Source: Erythroxylum novogranatense (lineage: Eukaryota; Streptophyta; Magnoliopsida; Malpighiales; Erythroxylaceae). Taken from it: a stretch of 64,000 nucleotides of DNA. The translations under genes and the position numbers were made by a program. Position 1 is the stretch's first letter. Each line of letters begins with the position of its first letter. Where the stretch lies: positions 22,003,120 to 22,067,119 of the forward strand of contig CM057235.1 of assembly GCA_029891385.1 (NCBI GenBank), in the 5' to 3' direction. The notes under the pieces are model-generated. The model was not told the DNA's origin and made no database searches. It worked only from the letters and a program-made list of their open reading frames with translations. Shown one piece after another: positions 1 to 11,700 of this stretch.

Positions 1-1394
1 ATCTGTATATGCCTATATGTGACGAGATTAATCTAAGGCATGGGACAACTAGAGCAACTGCTTGGGATGACACCAATGCGTTAGATGGTGCCTGTAACCC
101 TAGATAGACTAAGAGCGATGGGGATAGTGTAGAGAAGGCTAGGCCAATAAGGATGATTTATGTTCTAGTGGAAGCATAGGAGCCCATGACTACAGATTGA
201 GCAAAAGAGGATTGCTTTTACATACGGGAGCAGTAGCTATGTAAGATATCTTACAATAGCCTTCAGTAGCACCTAAGCATCAGGACAATTCTTTGGATAG
301 CATAGGCACTCTTAGCAAGCCCTTCACGCCTCCACATTACGAACAACTAAAGATTGCTTGATTGGAGAAATATATGGGGCTGATTCTAGGAGTCTAGCAT
401 ACCATCAAAGAGGGATAGTGGATCTGGCAAAGTGTGTAGCATAGTTAGAGGCAGAGGATAGATGGATAGAGGAGGTTCTTGTATCGATCACATGACACTT
501 AGAAGTCGTGATACCATCCTCACCAATGATAGCTACTACATCACTACTAACTTATCAATAGCTAACTGCCCTAGCTACTATAGAGGCAGCAACCTAAGAC
601 ACTTAGGACCATACACTCCCATTACATAGACGGATCTTTAGACATAAGCAGATCATGAGTAGACAGATTACCACCTATTAGACTCTTTGTCAAATATGGC
701 CACTTAGATCGGCTAGCAGTACTCTCAAGACATTTGACAAGGAACTTTTGTTTCTTTTGTCTTTGGTTTTTACTTTTCATGTATTTTTTATTTTATTTTA
801 TCTTGATAACTAGGAAGGGATCAGCCTTACTAATATTTAGATGTTTATTTCTTGTATTTATTCTTTATAAATATATTAAATTGTAGTTTCTTATCACTTA
901 TATAGATTATTTGTGTTTCTTTTATTTTCTTTCTATTATCTATTATCTATTATCTATTTTATTTTTGAAGGGATAATAATGAATGGAATTCAAATTGAAG
1001 TACAAACCTCTAGATTATAAATCGGAAAGTATTAGTTAAATTTATCTTTTCTTCATATTGATTATTTTTCGTTCTTTTTGGGATTTATTGTGTACGTTAA
1101 GGATAATACACATCTTTAAGTGTGAGGAAGGGCATTATGATCTTGATATGTATTTAATTATGATTCAAACATATTTTAACTTTTGTTTATTGATTGTTCG
1201 TTATAAAGATCTATAATTCAAGTTAGTTGTTTTGAATCATTAAATTGAGCTAGAATATGAAAGGAAGAAAGCATGATTACGTGGATTTTTATGAATAAAT
1301 GCTTTGACCATCGAGCTAGAAAAAAGTGTTTAGAATTTTTCAAACATAAGCCTAAATTGGAATGTTTTGAGCTTATGAGCATTTATTTTCATTA
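1..1394 (+). mobile_element. Degenerate 3' region of a Ty3/gypsy-like (Tat/Athila-like) element
   Basis: No reading frame of useful length is open here. From about 730 the sequence turns T-rich, and at about 1090-1130 it reads like the 3' untranslated region of plant Tat/Athila elements: a GTACGTTAAGGATAATACAC-type stretch followed by a purine-rich TAAGTGTGAGGAAGGG that could be a polypurine tract. The same element seems to resume at 4820 after solo LTR S1 and again at 11605 after solo LTR S2. The assignment rests on remembered similarity of the untranslated region, not on a protein domain, so it is tentative. The small frame at 1273-1476 runs into S1 and is not considered a gene. Confidence 0.4.
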
Positions 1395-1670
1395 TGTTGG
1401 GCACCGTTTCCGAAGCCCAACTCTTGAAACCATAAGACGTGAGCTTATTCCAATGAAGTTAATGAAGTCTCCTTAACCATTTTACAAGGAAGTCATTATG
1501 GATATATACAACCAAAACTACTTCAATCTATCATTTCATTACTAAAGCAACAGAGTTTGGAAAAAACTTTATTTACATTTCAAAAGTCACACCATTGGCT
1601 TATTACAAAATACAAAATAGCAAATTTGAAGAAATTCTCTTAGGCTCTTGATCACTTGATCTCTTAGCTA

Positions 1671-1717
1671 TCACCTGAAGATGGGATAGAAAGAGGGTGA
1701 GCTTGAAAGCTCGTGGG
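1671..1717 (-). other. Predicted structured 3' splice site in S1
   Basis: On the minus strand a hairpin GAGCTT-TC-AAGCTC is followed by ACCC, a pyrimidine-rich stretch and TTCAG|GTG, giving a predicted intron end at 1675. The same order of elements is found in the other long LTRs of the window. I could not place the matching donor with confidence. Confidence 0.45.
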
Positions 1718-3551
1718 TAACAATTTATAACGAAAAATAAGCAAAAACTATTGAAAATGTTCACTCGTCATCGAAAATTCTCATTGAGTTCATAAAGCAC
1801 TTGCTTCTAAAAATTCTCATCATGTAGTCAAAATCTCAAACTACGAAACATGAATGCATCGAACGTGTTCACATAACATAAACATATAAGCACATCAGAA
1901 TGGTTTGGGTAGATTCATAAATATGACGCATTACACATTTCCACATAATGATCCTGTGTAGCTGTAAACTTGAGGGAGTCCATTAAGGAGCTCCGTGCAA
2001 CTAACAGGCAGGCAGGAGAAGCCTTTAACTTGGTCAACGTACACATGACATTCTTGAGGGACTACCACAAACCCACATAACGTATATTTCATAACTTGTA
2101 AACTTGTTGCCCAAAATGACACTTTTTGAAAACTTGCTTTTCATATACTTGATATATTTTGGAAACCATTGTCGAAAACATGATTTCATAAACATGTATC
2201 TTTTCAAAGAGAAATCCTTTTTAAAGTCTTTTCATCAATCATCAAAACAATTAATGTAGCAAACATATAACAATTTCATAATTCATTCAAGAAGCAATAA
2301 ATGCAACACTTATGATGCAATTGAAATCATTCAATTTTCTTGATTCAAAGAAAACATTTAGTGGCTTATTTACTCTACTATAAACGTGTACCCATCTTGA
2401 TTTCCTTGCTTACAGACTTGCTAAAAAATGCCTCTTCTCTTGCTCCCTTGCCTCTTTTGGTCCCTTCATTCTTCACCAAATGAAGGGATCTTTAGCTCAA
2501 AGGGAAGCTCTTCTCTTCCTCTACTTGTTTTCCTTCTTAAACAATCTCAAAATCTCTCTTGAAGACTAACACAATTGAAACCCTAGCTTGTTTTCTCTTC
2601 TTTCCCTCCTTCTCTTCTTCTCTTCGTATTTCTCTCTCTTCTTTATGACACTCTCCCTTTTTCTCTTCAATTTTCATTCTTCTCTCTTCTTAAAATGTAA
2701 GACAACACTTCTTCTTCCAATTAGGTTCTTAATGATCGAGAAATGTCCTATTTGCCCTTCCATTTATGCCTTATATCTTTTATGCTTAAATGTCTTGCCA
2801 AAGTACTCTTAAACATTCTGACATAACACTTTCTTCTATAAAAATGTTCTCCATTGTCTTAAGTTTCTAATGACACCAAAATCAATCCATTTGGTTAAGA
2901 ACTCTAAAAGTATTGCCCCAAACATTTTTGGAATGTTCTTATATTGAAACAGTACACTATACTTAAATTCCTCCCAGAAATGGAAAGTTTTAGAGATTGA
3001 ATTAGATTTCGATTTCTTCATAACATTTGTAGCTCTATATCTCTATTTTATCTTGAAAGAAGGATCATCTTATTCGGAGCTATACCGATGAAGAAATCAT
3101 CAAAATATCAAAGTATATTCAATAAAACATCCCGTTCATACTCTTCCAACCGATACTCTTAGTTTAATTCAATCCATCTTTTTCGACTTCCCACAAAAAG
3201 CTATCAAATTCTATGGAGGGATAGAAAAATGTGTTGAGAAGCTATTGGTTCAAGAATCACTTCATTTGGAGGTTGGATAACAAAGTTATGGCCGAAAGAA
3301 TCAAACATGATTTTGCCCTCAATCATATTGAACCTGTCACGAGACAATAGGCATAACTCTTTCTACAGATGCCAGATTAAGATCATCTTAGGATGGTTTG
3401 ATAGAAGACTTCGACATATACAACTTTTACGAGAACCTTGAAGACAGATTCTATCGTCTAGAGTATCAAATTTGGACCAGAAAATGTTTTAGTCAATGTA
3501 AGATGAAGCAGAAAGTCAACCTAAGACGAAGGGTGAGACGAATTAAGAAAA

Positions 3552-3735
3552 ACAAACGAAGCACAAAGAGCAGACGAAGTGAAAATCAGACGAAGCGAAA
3601 AAAAATGAAGCAAAAAGAAAATGAAGAAAAAAGCAGACGAAGCAAATAGAAGATGAAACAAAGAGCAGACGAAACGAAGAGCAGACAAATCAAAGAGCAG
3701 ACGAAGCAAAGAGCAGACGAAGCAAAAAGTAGCCA
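3552..3735. repeat. Minisatellite, unit ~18 bp (AGACGAAGCAAAGAGC-like)
   Basis: A run of diverged copies of GACGAAGC/AAAGAGCA words, clearest from 3655 to 3730. It creates low-complexity Lys/Arg-rich and Phe/Leu-rich frames on the two strands, which are artefacts of the repeat and not genes. Confidence 0.8.
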
Positions 3736-3736
3736 A

Positions 3737-3850
3737 AACAAAGTCAACTTAAGATAAAGAAAAGTCAACTTAAGACGATGAAACTCTTAAGACGAAGCAG
3801 AGTCAACTTAAGACGAATCAAAGTCAACTTAAAACTTTGCAAATCTTAAG
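3737..3850. repeat. Second minisatellite, unit AAAGTCAACTTAAGACGA
   Basis: At least four copies of a unit containing AGTCAACTTAAGA, directly next to the GACGAAGC array and sharing its GACGAA word. It probably grew from the same slippage-prone tract. Confidence 0.7.
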
Positions 3851-4819
3851 ATGAATGACGTCATCATAGACGATACAATTTTATAGATGATATGACGTCA
3901 TCACAGACGATATGACATCATAACAGACTATACCACTTTATACTCCTAAGCATCTCCCATTTTAGGGACTATAACTTTATAACTAGATGTCCAAAAATTA
4001 CATACCTTAGAAAGACCTACAACTTTCTAGAGATATCTTTCTCTTATTAAACCTAAATCAATCCAAAATTTTCATCAAATTCAGAACACAAATTTTACAT
4101 TCATCCACCAATGTACTGCACCCATTTCATGACAAATTTTGAGATTCTTAAAGATAGAATTTAAATCATAAGAAATGTAGCCATATGTCTCTAGTTTAAT
4201 ACAAATCAATAATCATCTTGTTTAGATAATTAGAAAAAAAAAGTTATGGCTAAAAGACCGAAACAAACTCAGTGAACATTTTTCATATCAACTACCCATT
4301 TTGTTTCAAAAACTTTCCTTAATACAACTCATACCAAGAACACCTTTGCTACATCATTTACTCCTCATTCTCAACTCAATATCATCCACAAAGAAATTAT
4401 AATCCATGATTAATCATGAACACCAATAACAGAAAATACACACATATACATATCCTTCATTAACTTACTACATATATTCAACTTCATTTTTGCTTTCATT
4501 TTACTGCTAACTTTCACCTTAAATTTTCCCATTTCATAACCTCTCATCTACCAAAAATACAAAAGCAAAACATGAATCTATCCACACTTCTTATTTACTA
4601 CTTTAATCTTTAATTTTTCCCATTTCATAACCTCTCATCTACCAAAAGCACGAAAGCAAAACATGAATCTATCCACACTTCTTATTTACTACTTTAATCT
4701 TGTCTATCACTTCTAATTCAAGAATTTTCATCACTTGTTCTTTACTCATGACTAATCACCAAAAATTTCTCATTTAATAGTTCTAATCTTCTAAGAAAAA
4801 TTCGGGGTCCAACACATTA

Positions 4820-6713
4820 TATTATTCTATATTTTCTTGTGTTATGTGAATATCATATATAATTGGATGATTCTAAAACTTGCTTTTAATGTAGATCTTG
4901 GGACCACATTTTTAGATTACAAGCATTGAGATGAAAAGTGCACATAGATCACACTTTTTTTAAAACGTTGTCTTTGATTTTACCCTACCCTATCTTTATC
5001 TATTAGATGAAAGCAATTTTAAGCCTCTTAGTTTTCATTATATGTAAAGATTTGAGTTTGCTTGAATCAAAGTTTTGTATGATCTTACTTATGAAATTTC
5101 CTTCATTTTGGTATCCTTTACCTTACCTTACCTAAACCTCATTACAACTTAATTGAAAGATATTTTTATTTTTTCCTCTAATTTGTTTTATAGTGGTGAT
5201 GTGATATATTAGCAAGTCTATAACTAAGACCCCTTCATTGTATTGATTTGAGAGTTTTATTGATGTTCAACCTAAAACCTTTAAATGAACTGAATGAATG
5301 TTTAGTGTCAGAGTGTTAAATTCTATGCCACTTATCTTCCCAGGGGTTATCAATATATCATTTGCGGTGTTAGCTTATGAAATTTTATTCTATGATTGTT
5401 TGATTCTAATTATGTTTTGATTTGATTCTTGAGGCATGAGATTTAGTCATATTTTTATTCTTATATTTAATGCATTTTTCTAGTTTATTTGAGTATTTTT
5501 TGAATTTGGTATTTAAGTTATTCACATTCAATTTCTAGTTTTAATTCACTGACTTAAAGTAAAAAAAAGGAACAAATTCAAATAAGTTTGGAGTAATTTA
5601 TAGTTGTTTTGATTGAGTTATGGAGTGCATGACAATGTAAATGGATGTATTACAGAGTTTTGAGACATGTTAAGTGTTTCCTAAAAAACAACCCTTTGTT
5701 GGCTAGGAACATGCCTGTGTGAGTAGCAAGAAGGCCATTTTGATGGTATACAACCATTTCTATGTATATGTTAGCTTCAAAAAGTGTCACACATTTATTT
5801 AAAGAAAGTGATCATTGACATGCCTATGTTATTGCCCGTATATCTATCAAAATCCAAATTTCAAATTTAAAAAGATAAGATTTAGTGAAAAAAGAAATGG
5901 GAGCCTCGGGAAATATAAATAGAAATCCTAAAAGGAAACAAAGCATGAGAAACAACCATGGAAACCTATTTATAGTATATTTTCATTAATCTAGAGTGAA
6001 GTTTTTAGAGATTTTTGGGATTTCAATCATATCATCCTTGATTTTTGTCTTTTTCTTTAGTTTTGACATACATTTTGTTTTCTATGATTATGAATAAAAT
6101 TTCTTTTTGGTGTCTAGATCAAATAAACCCTATGGTGGATCTTGCAGTGACTTTATTAATTCATTCTTTCATTTCATTAAGGTTAAATTATGTGTTCTCA
6201 TTTTTTTTAATTAATATTGTCAGCATGTTAATTCATGTATGATGTCATGCAATTGAGATTGAGAAATTCAATGTATAAATAGATCTAGCATAATTGAAAG
6301 GAGTTACATGCAAATGTAGAGACAGGTTAACATAAATCTTGTAGATTAAGATTTAAGCTAATAGTTAAATTCATAAATCGATTAATATGATTCTAGTGTT
6401 TTAATTAGAAAGAGATTTTAAATTAATCAACCTAGATTAGGTGTTAATAGTCTTGAGAAAGACATTAGCACGATTAATGAATTTTACAATCTAATGGAAT
6501 TTAAATTAAATTGATTAGTGAAATATTGATTGCAAGAAAAGTCCTAGGGGTTCAAATTCTAGGTACTATTGTTTTATTAGTTTATCTTTCATTATTTTAC
6601 TATTCTATTTTGTTTGATTGTGTTGTCTTGTCATTAGTTGATTTTCTTTTATTTTAAATTTGATTTGTGAATATAACCTCAGTAAGATAATAGGAAAATA
6701 ATTATTACTAGTA
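4820..6713 (+). mobile_element. Tat/Athila-like LTR remnant, part 2 (between S1 and S2)
   Basis: Non-coding and AT-rich. The stretch from about 5940 to 6713 (leader-like text after a TATA-like TTTATAGTATA at 5968, then AATTAATATTG, ...TTAATTAGAAAGAGATTT, ...GTCCTAGGGGTTC) resembles the downstream LTR region of plant Tat-clade gypsy elements. It is cut by S2 at CATAT and resumes at 11605, where text of the type GTGGGATTGAACTGTACTACC follows on naturally. The family assignment is from memory and tentative. Confidence 0.4.
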
Positions 6714-7204
6714 CATATTGTTGGACCCCGATCTTTTAGTGGAATTTAGAAATATCCAATGTATGAAATGAATGAGATTTGCATACTATATTATGTTCAT
6801 GAGGGTAAATTGTGTGTTCTGAGTTCAGAAGAAATTCTGTGTAAATCTATGATGACTTTGAACAAGATGTCTTAATAAAAGTTATAGATGATCCTCTTAG
6901 CTTTCCCACGCCATATAGTATGCAAATTTAGGATATCGGAATGAAAAGATATGATTGTTACAAGTTAGGATGTTGTTTATGATTTGTGGTTGTGACAGCT
7001 TTGGGTAAATGATAGGAAATGGGAGTTTTGATGAATCAAATGAATTGAGATTTGAGAAGATTGTGAAGTAAATTTGTTGTTTGGATTGTTATGAAGTGTT
7101 TAGGCATTGAATAAGTGAAATTTTGAAGTTTATAAGTGTATATGATGTTAGATTGGAGGTAGAAAGCATTGAAAATGGTTTGGAGGGGTTTTGGGAAGCC
7201 ATGT

Positions 7205-7398
7205 TCGTTAAACGAAACGGATATGGAAGTCCGTTTAACGGACCTTCTCGGGTCAAAAGGATCCCTTGTTTAGCACATGTCCGTTAGACGGACATGGATG
7301 TCCGTTTAACAAACTTTCTCGAATGAAATGGTGCTTCCAAGGCTGTGAATGTCCGTTAGACGGACATGCATGTCCGTTAAACTGACATTCACGGGTCA
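7205..7398. repeat. Island of near-palindromes TGTCCGTTAGACGGACA and relatives
   Basis: Three units about 80 bp apart each carry inverted pairs built on TCCGTT(T/A)(A/G)ACGGA, separated by text ending in TTCTCG or TCACGGG. The two clearest palindromes lie at about 7280-7296 and 7351-7367. The C+G content is higher than the surroundings. Confidence 0.75.
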
Positions 7399-7614
7399 GC
7401 TTGTGAAACTTTCGATTTTTGACCATTTTAGGGGCCGAATCTGATTTTGTGGTCTTCATAAGAGTTGTAGGTCTAGATGTCTTATTTCTAATGGTCTAAG
7501 AACGAAAAAAAAGACATTTTTGGTGAAAGTTATGATAATCGCGCCAATATAGGTGCAAATTGATTTAGGATATGAACATGTTATATTCTTTTGGGCATAA
7601 CTCCCTCGTTTGAT

Positions 7615-8800
7615 ATCCAAATGATTCTTGAGGTGATAGATTTCTAAGACATGAATTTATCTCTCCATGAAATTTGGTAGCTTTTGGATTTGAAATGAAA
7701 AAGTTTGATTGTAAGAAATTGAAAGGTCAGTTTAGAGAGTATGATTGAGGTATAAGCACATTTTGGAAATTTAAGCATATCTTCAGCTATAGAGCTCCGA
7801 TTGAGGTGATTCTTGCTTCAAAACGAAATAGAGACTTAGGGCTATGATTTATATGAAATAGTTAAGATGTGATTTTGATGATTGATTGGTGTGCGCTCAC
7901 CACTATTGTGGAATGTCAGCAAATGACCTATAAGGTTTTAAGCACAAGGTTTAAGACTTCCGAAGTTGGGCTCCGAAAATGGGCCCTAGCGTGCGCAGTC
8001 GTTTTGCCGGTATATGACGTCATTTCTCCTCCTTTGAGCGACATCATTTTTCATTTCTTCTCCTCTGCGCGCGTCCGATCCTCCCCGTTCGACGTCGTTG
8101 TGGCGTATGCCCAGCCGATGCGACGCTGTTTTGATTCCTTCTAATTTTGCTATTGCCTCCCTAATCCGACCTTTGTCCAATCCTTTGTTTTTATGTTTCC
8201 CGTCCGACATCCGATTGACTTGGTTTTTGAAGCGTTGGACTCCTAAGACAATTATCTACATTCTCAAGGGATATTTGTATTTTTATGAGATTAAATTAAG
8301 GATGATAAATTTAATCAAAGTGAGTTAGATAATTTTCTAAACATAGTTCAGTCTTTTGCAAAATTAGGGATCTATGGAGATCTGATTTAAATGATTCTTG
8401 AGGCAAAATAAAATTGAGACATGGGGCTACAAATCATATGAAAAAATGGAATTCCAATTTAACCCCTAAGATTGTCAATTTCTGAATTGAAGTTTAGATT
8501 AGTGTTCAGTCTTGGATTAGTAAGAGATGAAAGTATTTTAGCCATAACTTTTGCTCTAGTTATCCAAATGAGGTGGTTCTTGATTTGGATTAAACTAAAG
8601 AAATAGGGATACAATTGTTATGAAGAAATCTAGTTTCAATTTATCCTTTAAGAATGTCAATTTTTGGATGAAAATAAAGTGTTGAAAAATGTTTTAGCAA
8701 AATGACAGACTGAAATGTTTGGACTATAACTTTTGATGTAGAGCACCAAATTAAATAATTTTGGTGGCGTTATGAAATTTATACATTGATGAAATTTTCT
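7615..8800 (+). repeat. Diverged U3 sub-repeats, roughly 180-bp spacing
   Basis: A module of the type (A/C)CAAATGAGGTGATTCTTGA...AAA...GAGACATGGGGCTACAA recurs near 7619, 7796, 8383, 8563 and, weaker, 8748. The same module occurs on the other strand in S1 near 3030 and in S3 near 16560-16620. It lies upstream of the predicted TATA box. Confidence 0.6.
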
Positions 8801-8933
8801 CTAGAAGGAAGTTTTAGCAAATTCCTTCAATTTGAAGGGAGAAAATTTTCATAAAGTAAGCTTGAATTAAGATGAGTTTAGGGGCAATTTTGGAAGTTTA
8901 CTTCAAGGGTTAAGTTTGAAGGCTTAAGTGGAA

Positions 8934-8981
8934 GGGCAATTTGGTCATTTAGCCCTCATTAAATGACATGGCCTATAAAAA
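8934..8981 (+). promoter_or_regulatory. Predicted LTR promoter of S2
   Basis: GGGCAATTTGGTCATTT at 8934-8950, then CCTATAAAAACC with TATAAAAA at 8974-8981. The transcript would start near 9005, just before an AG-rich leader. Confidence 0.6.
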
Positions 8982-9214
8982 CCAAGGAGTGGTCGTTTTT
9001 TAGAAGAGACCCACGAAATTGGGAGAAAGGAAAGAAAGAAAGGGAAGAAAGAAGAGAGAAAGAAGAGATTCGGTGGAGGAAGAAGGACAATAGCTAGGGT
9101 TTCGGATTTTGAGGGTTTCAAGCAAGGTTTTTCGTTGATTTATGAAGGAAAAGATGGAAGAAGTCAAGAGCCTCCTTCCAAGCTAAGAGAAATTCGAAAA
9201 TGGAGAAGATTAAG

Positions 9215-10434
9215 GTAAGAGATGAGTTTTGATCTTTGAGTTTTGAAGAGATTTTGGTTTATTTGACTTAAGATTGGTATGGGTTTGTGGATTCTTAAGT
9301 CAATTTTAGAGATTACATGTTTTAATTGAATCAATTGTGGATGTTTATGATTTAGGATTTTGTCTTGAATGAGGAAAATTGAGGAGAGGCTTACGAGACT
9401 TGAGGATTGGGACAAGTTTCTAGCAAGGATATGAGGTGAGTAATGTGTTTATAATTTGAATTATAAGCTATTATGAGTTCTTGAAAAATAAAGAAAGTGA
9501 AAAGAGTTTTTAAATGTTTATTTTGATTGATTAAAATCCCTTGCCTTTGGGAAATGATTTAAGAAAGTGAAATCTTTATCGAATTTGTTATTTTTTTGAA
9601 ATATTTGAATAAGTTGAGAATTTTGCCTTTAATTGATGATGTTTTTGTTTTTGATCAAAAAGGCGAAATTGTTACATGAATTATGGATAATGATTGTGCA
9701 TTTATGAATTTGATATTGTTTGAATTATGATTTGAAGAAATTACTTCGATTTATGCATTCTTTGTGTTTGAGTGATTAAGATTTTCGATATGTGAAATTA
9801 TATGATACGATGTTCGATTATGAAATAACATGAAAAGTTTCAGCTTCGAAATATGCCTTCGGGCAATTTGATTTTCAAGCATGAATATGTGTTATATGAG
9901 TTTGGTTAGGTCCCTTAAGTGAGTCAGTGCACTGTCTCTTTTTAATTAAAGCCTTCTCCTGGCTGCCAGCTAGTGGCATTGGAGTTTCGATTTTGGACTC
10001 CCATAAGTCACGGCCGCACTGCATCATAAGCGGAAGGTGTAGCGTTACGCTCACAACAGCACAGACCTTTGCGGGAATGTACAGTACGTTCTGTTTTGGA
10101 CCGACCCAAACCTTTTTGATATGTTATGTATTTCGATTTGTATTTATGTGTGTTGCATTCAAGTTTTTGAATTTTCCCTATGATTTGTGAAAATTTTGAG
10201 AAATTGTGAAAGAAGAGAGTGAATTTTTCAATCATGAGTTTTTTTTGGGAAACTGCTTATCAATGAATTTGAAAGGTTGAAAAGTTTCAAAAACAAGCTT
10301 TTGATAAATCCTCTATTGTGAAATTTTAATAAAGTGGAAAATGAGCTTTGCAAAATGTTTTTGCTTATTGTTCATTTTATAAACATATTATCCACGAGCT
10401 ATCTAGCTCACCCCCCTTTCATCCCCATCTCCAG
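9215..10434 (+). other. Predicted leader introns of S2 (mini-exon at 9387-9435)
   Basis: Donor 1 is TTAAG|GTAAGAG, intron start 9215. A short exon AG|AGGCTTACGAG... to GATATGAG|GTGAGTAA would span 9387-9435, and intron 2 would run 9436-10434 (999 nt). Intron 2 ends with a hairpin GAGCTA-TC-TAGCTC, CACCCCCC, a pyrimidine tract and CTCCAG|G. Acceptor 1 is weak; donor 2 and acceptor 2 are strong. Prediction from consensus sites only. Confidence 0.5.
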
Positions 10435-11604
10435 GTATTCGAATAGGAGATCGGATGAAAGACGGTCAAGACGTCAGATCAACTTTTGCATGTTTTCATA
10501 ATTTGTATAAGTTAGATTTTGAGTAATTTAGATTTTAGTGTTGATTAGTATATGGCTCAAAATGCCATTTATGCTTACGAAGTATTTAGTTCATGATGTA
10601 TATGAATTTGAGTATGGAAATGAGTTAGGGGATTTGTAAATGAATTCTGGACTTGTGTATGGATTGGAGATATAAAACTTATGTGATTATGGAATATGAC
10701 TTGTGATTATATATAGATATGATTGGGTGTGTTTGGATTGAATGAGGAATTTGAATATGGATGTTTTTGATTTGGATTGCAAATTATTGAAGTGTTTTAG
10801 AAATAGGATTGCGTTTGTTTATGCTGAGATTCTGGACGGGAGAGTCCGATGATTCTGAGTTTTGATTGGGTATTATAGAAGTGTACATTTGCCAATTGCA
10901 GGTTTTGGGTTTTGTATAATGCAGCCGTTATGCTGCCGAATTTCTGATTCAAATAAAGATAGAGTAAAATAAGAATTGGTTAAGATTATATGAATTGAGT
11001 TTTTATTGAACGTTATGGTTTTGATTAAAAGAAGAATTTTGGATTTGTACCAATGTATAAGAAGATGATTAAGGATTGAGACTTTGCTTGTATAAGAAAT
11101 TTGTTTCACATTGAGAAATTGATTGAGGATAATTTCCAAGAAAAGGGAAATTATATGGATTTGCATGAATTTGCATAAAGATGGATATAAGAAAAAGAAA
11201 AAAAAATTTACACCGGTTTTGATCCGTTTCGGATAGGTTTAGTCCAAGGTTTCCAACGCTCTTTTTGGTTTGCTCTCGGATGTCAGAATTCGTTTCAGTT
11301 AATAGATCCCTTTTATTCGATTCGAATTCGTGTTTGCTTTCTGATGTGTATTCGCCATTTGATTAGTATCCGATTTGGTATTCGATTCGTTTTCTTTGAC
11401 TTTCGCTTTCGATTCGCTTCCATTATGGTTATGTTTTCGCTTTTAAGTTCGATTCGAATTTTCGATTACATTTGTATTCGATTCGACTTCTTTGATTTTT
11501 TGCATGCGATTCTGCTTTTGTTTTGTGTTTCGCTTTGTATCCGCTCATGTTCTACCCCATTTTTTGGTTGGGATCCGGTCTCCGGATCGGGTCCCAACAC
11601 ATAT

Positions 11605-11700
11605 AGTCATTGTGGGATTGAACTGTACTACCCAATGCTAGCTATACCATGAGCTTGTGGTTAAAACAACTAAAATTAAATTCATCAACCACCTACTTTT
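11605..11700 (+). mobile_element. Tat/Athila-like LTR remnant, part 3
   Basis: Resumes the text broken by S2 at 6713, with GTGGGATTGAACTGTACTACC followed by a poorly conserved tail. The downstream boundary with the next LTR is not resolved; 11700 is approximate. Confidence 0.3.

Larger units (their letters stand above)
1395..4814 (-). mobile_element. Solo LTR S1 (3.4 kb) of a long-LTR family, TSD CATTA
   Basis: On the plus strand it begins TGTTGGGCACCG and ends CGGGGTCCAACA, and it is flanked on both sides by CATTA (1390-1394 and 4815-4819), a perfect 5-bp target-site duplication. No internal domain or second LTR is present, so it is a solo LTR left by LTR-LTR recombination. The orientation is minus: its reverse complement starts TGTTGGACCCCG like S2, and a leader with AGCTAGGGTTTC lies on the minus strand near 2585, as near 9093 in S2. 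It contains a GACGAAGC minisatellite, U3 sub-repeats and a hairpin/3' splice-site module near 1675-1717. Small frames inside it are regarded as chance. Confidence 0.85.
6719..11599 (+). mobile_element. Solo LTR S2 (4.9 kb), TSD CATAT
   Basis: Begins TGTTGGACCCCGATC and ends CGGGTCCCAACA. CATAT flanks both sides (6714-6718 and 11600-11604). At 4881 bp it is very long for a solo LTR. Orientation is plus: a GGGCAATTTGGTCATTT motif (8934-8950) and a TATA box GCCTATAAAAACC (8971 on) are followed by an AG-rich leader with AGCTAGGGTTTC. U3 holds a palindromic island (7205-7398) and ~180-bp diverged sub-repeats; the R/U5 part has two predicted introns. No coding domain is seen. Confidence 0.85.

Noticed and set aside
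3398..3768. Overlapping Lys/Arg-rich and Phe/Leu-rich frames on both strands
   Set aside because: They are translations of the GACGAAGC minisatellite and do not represent proteins.
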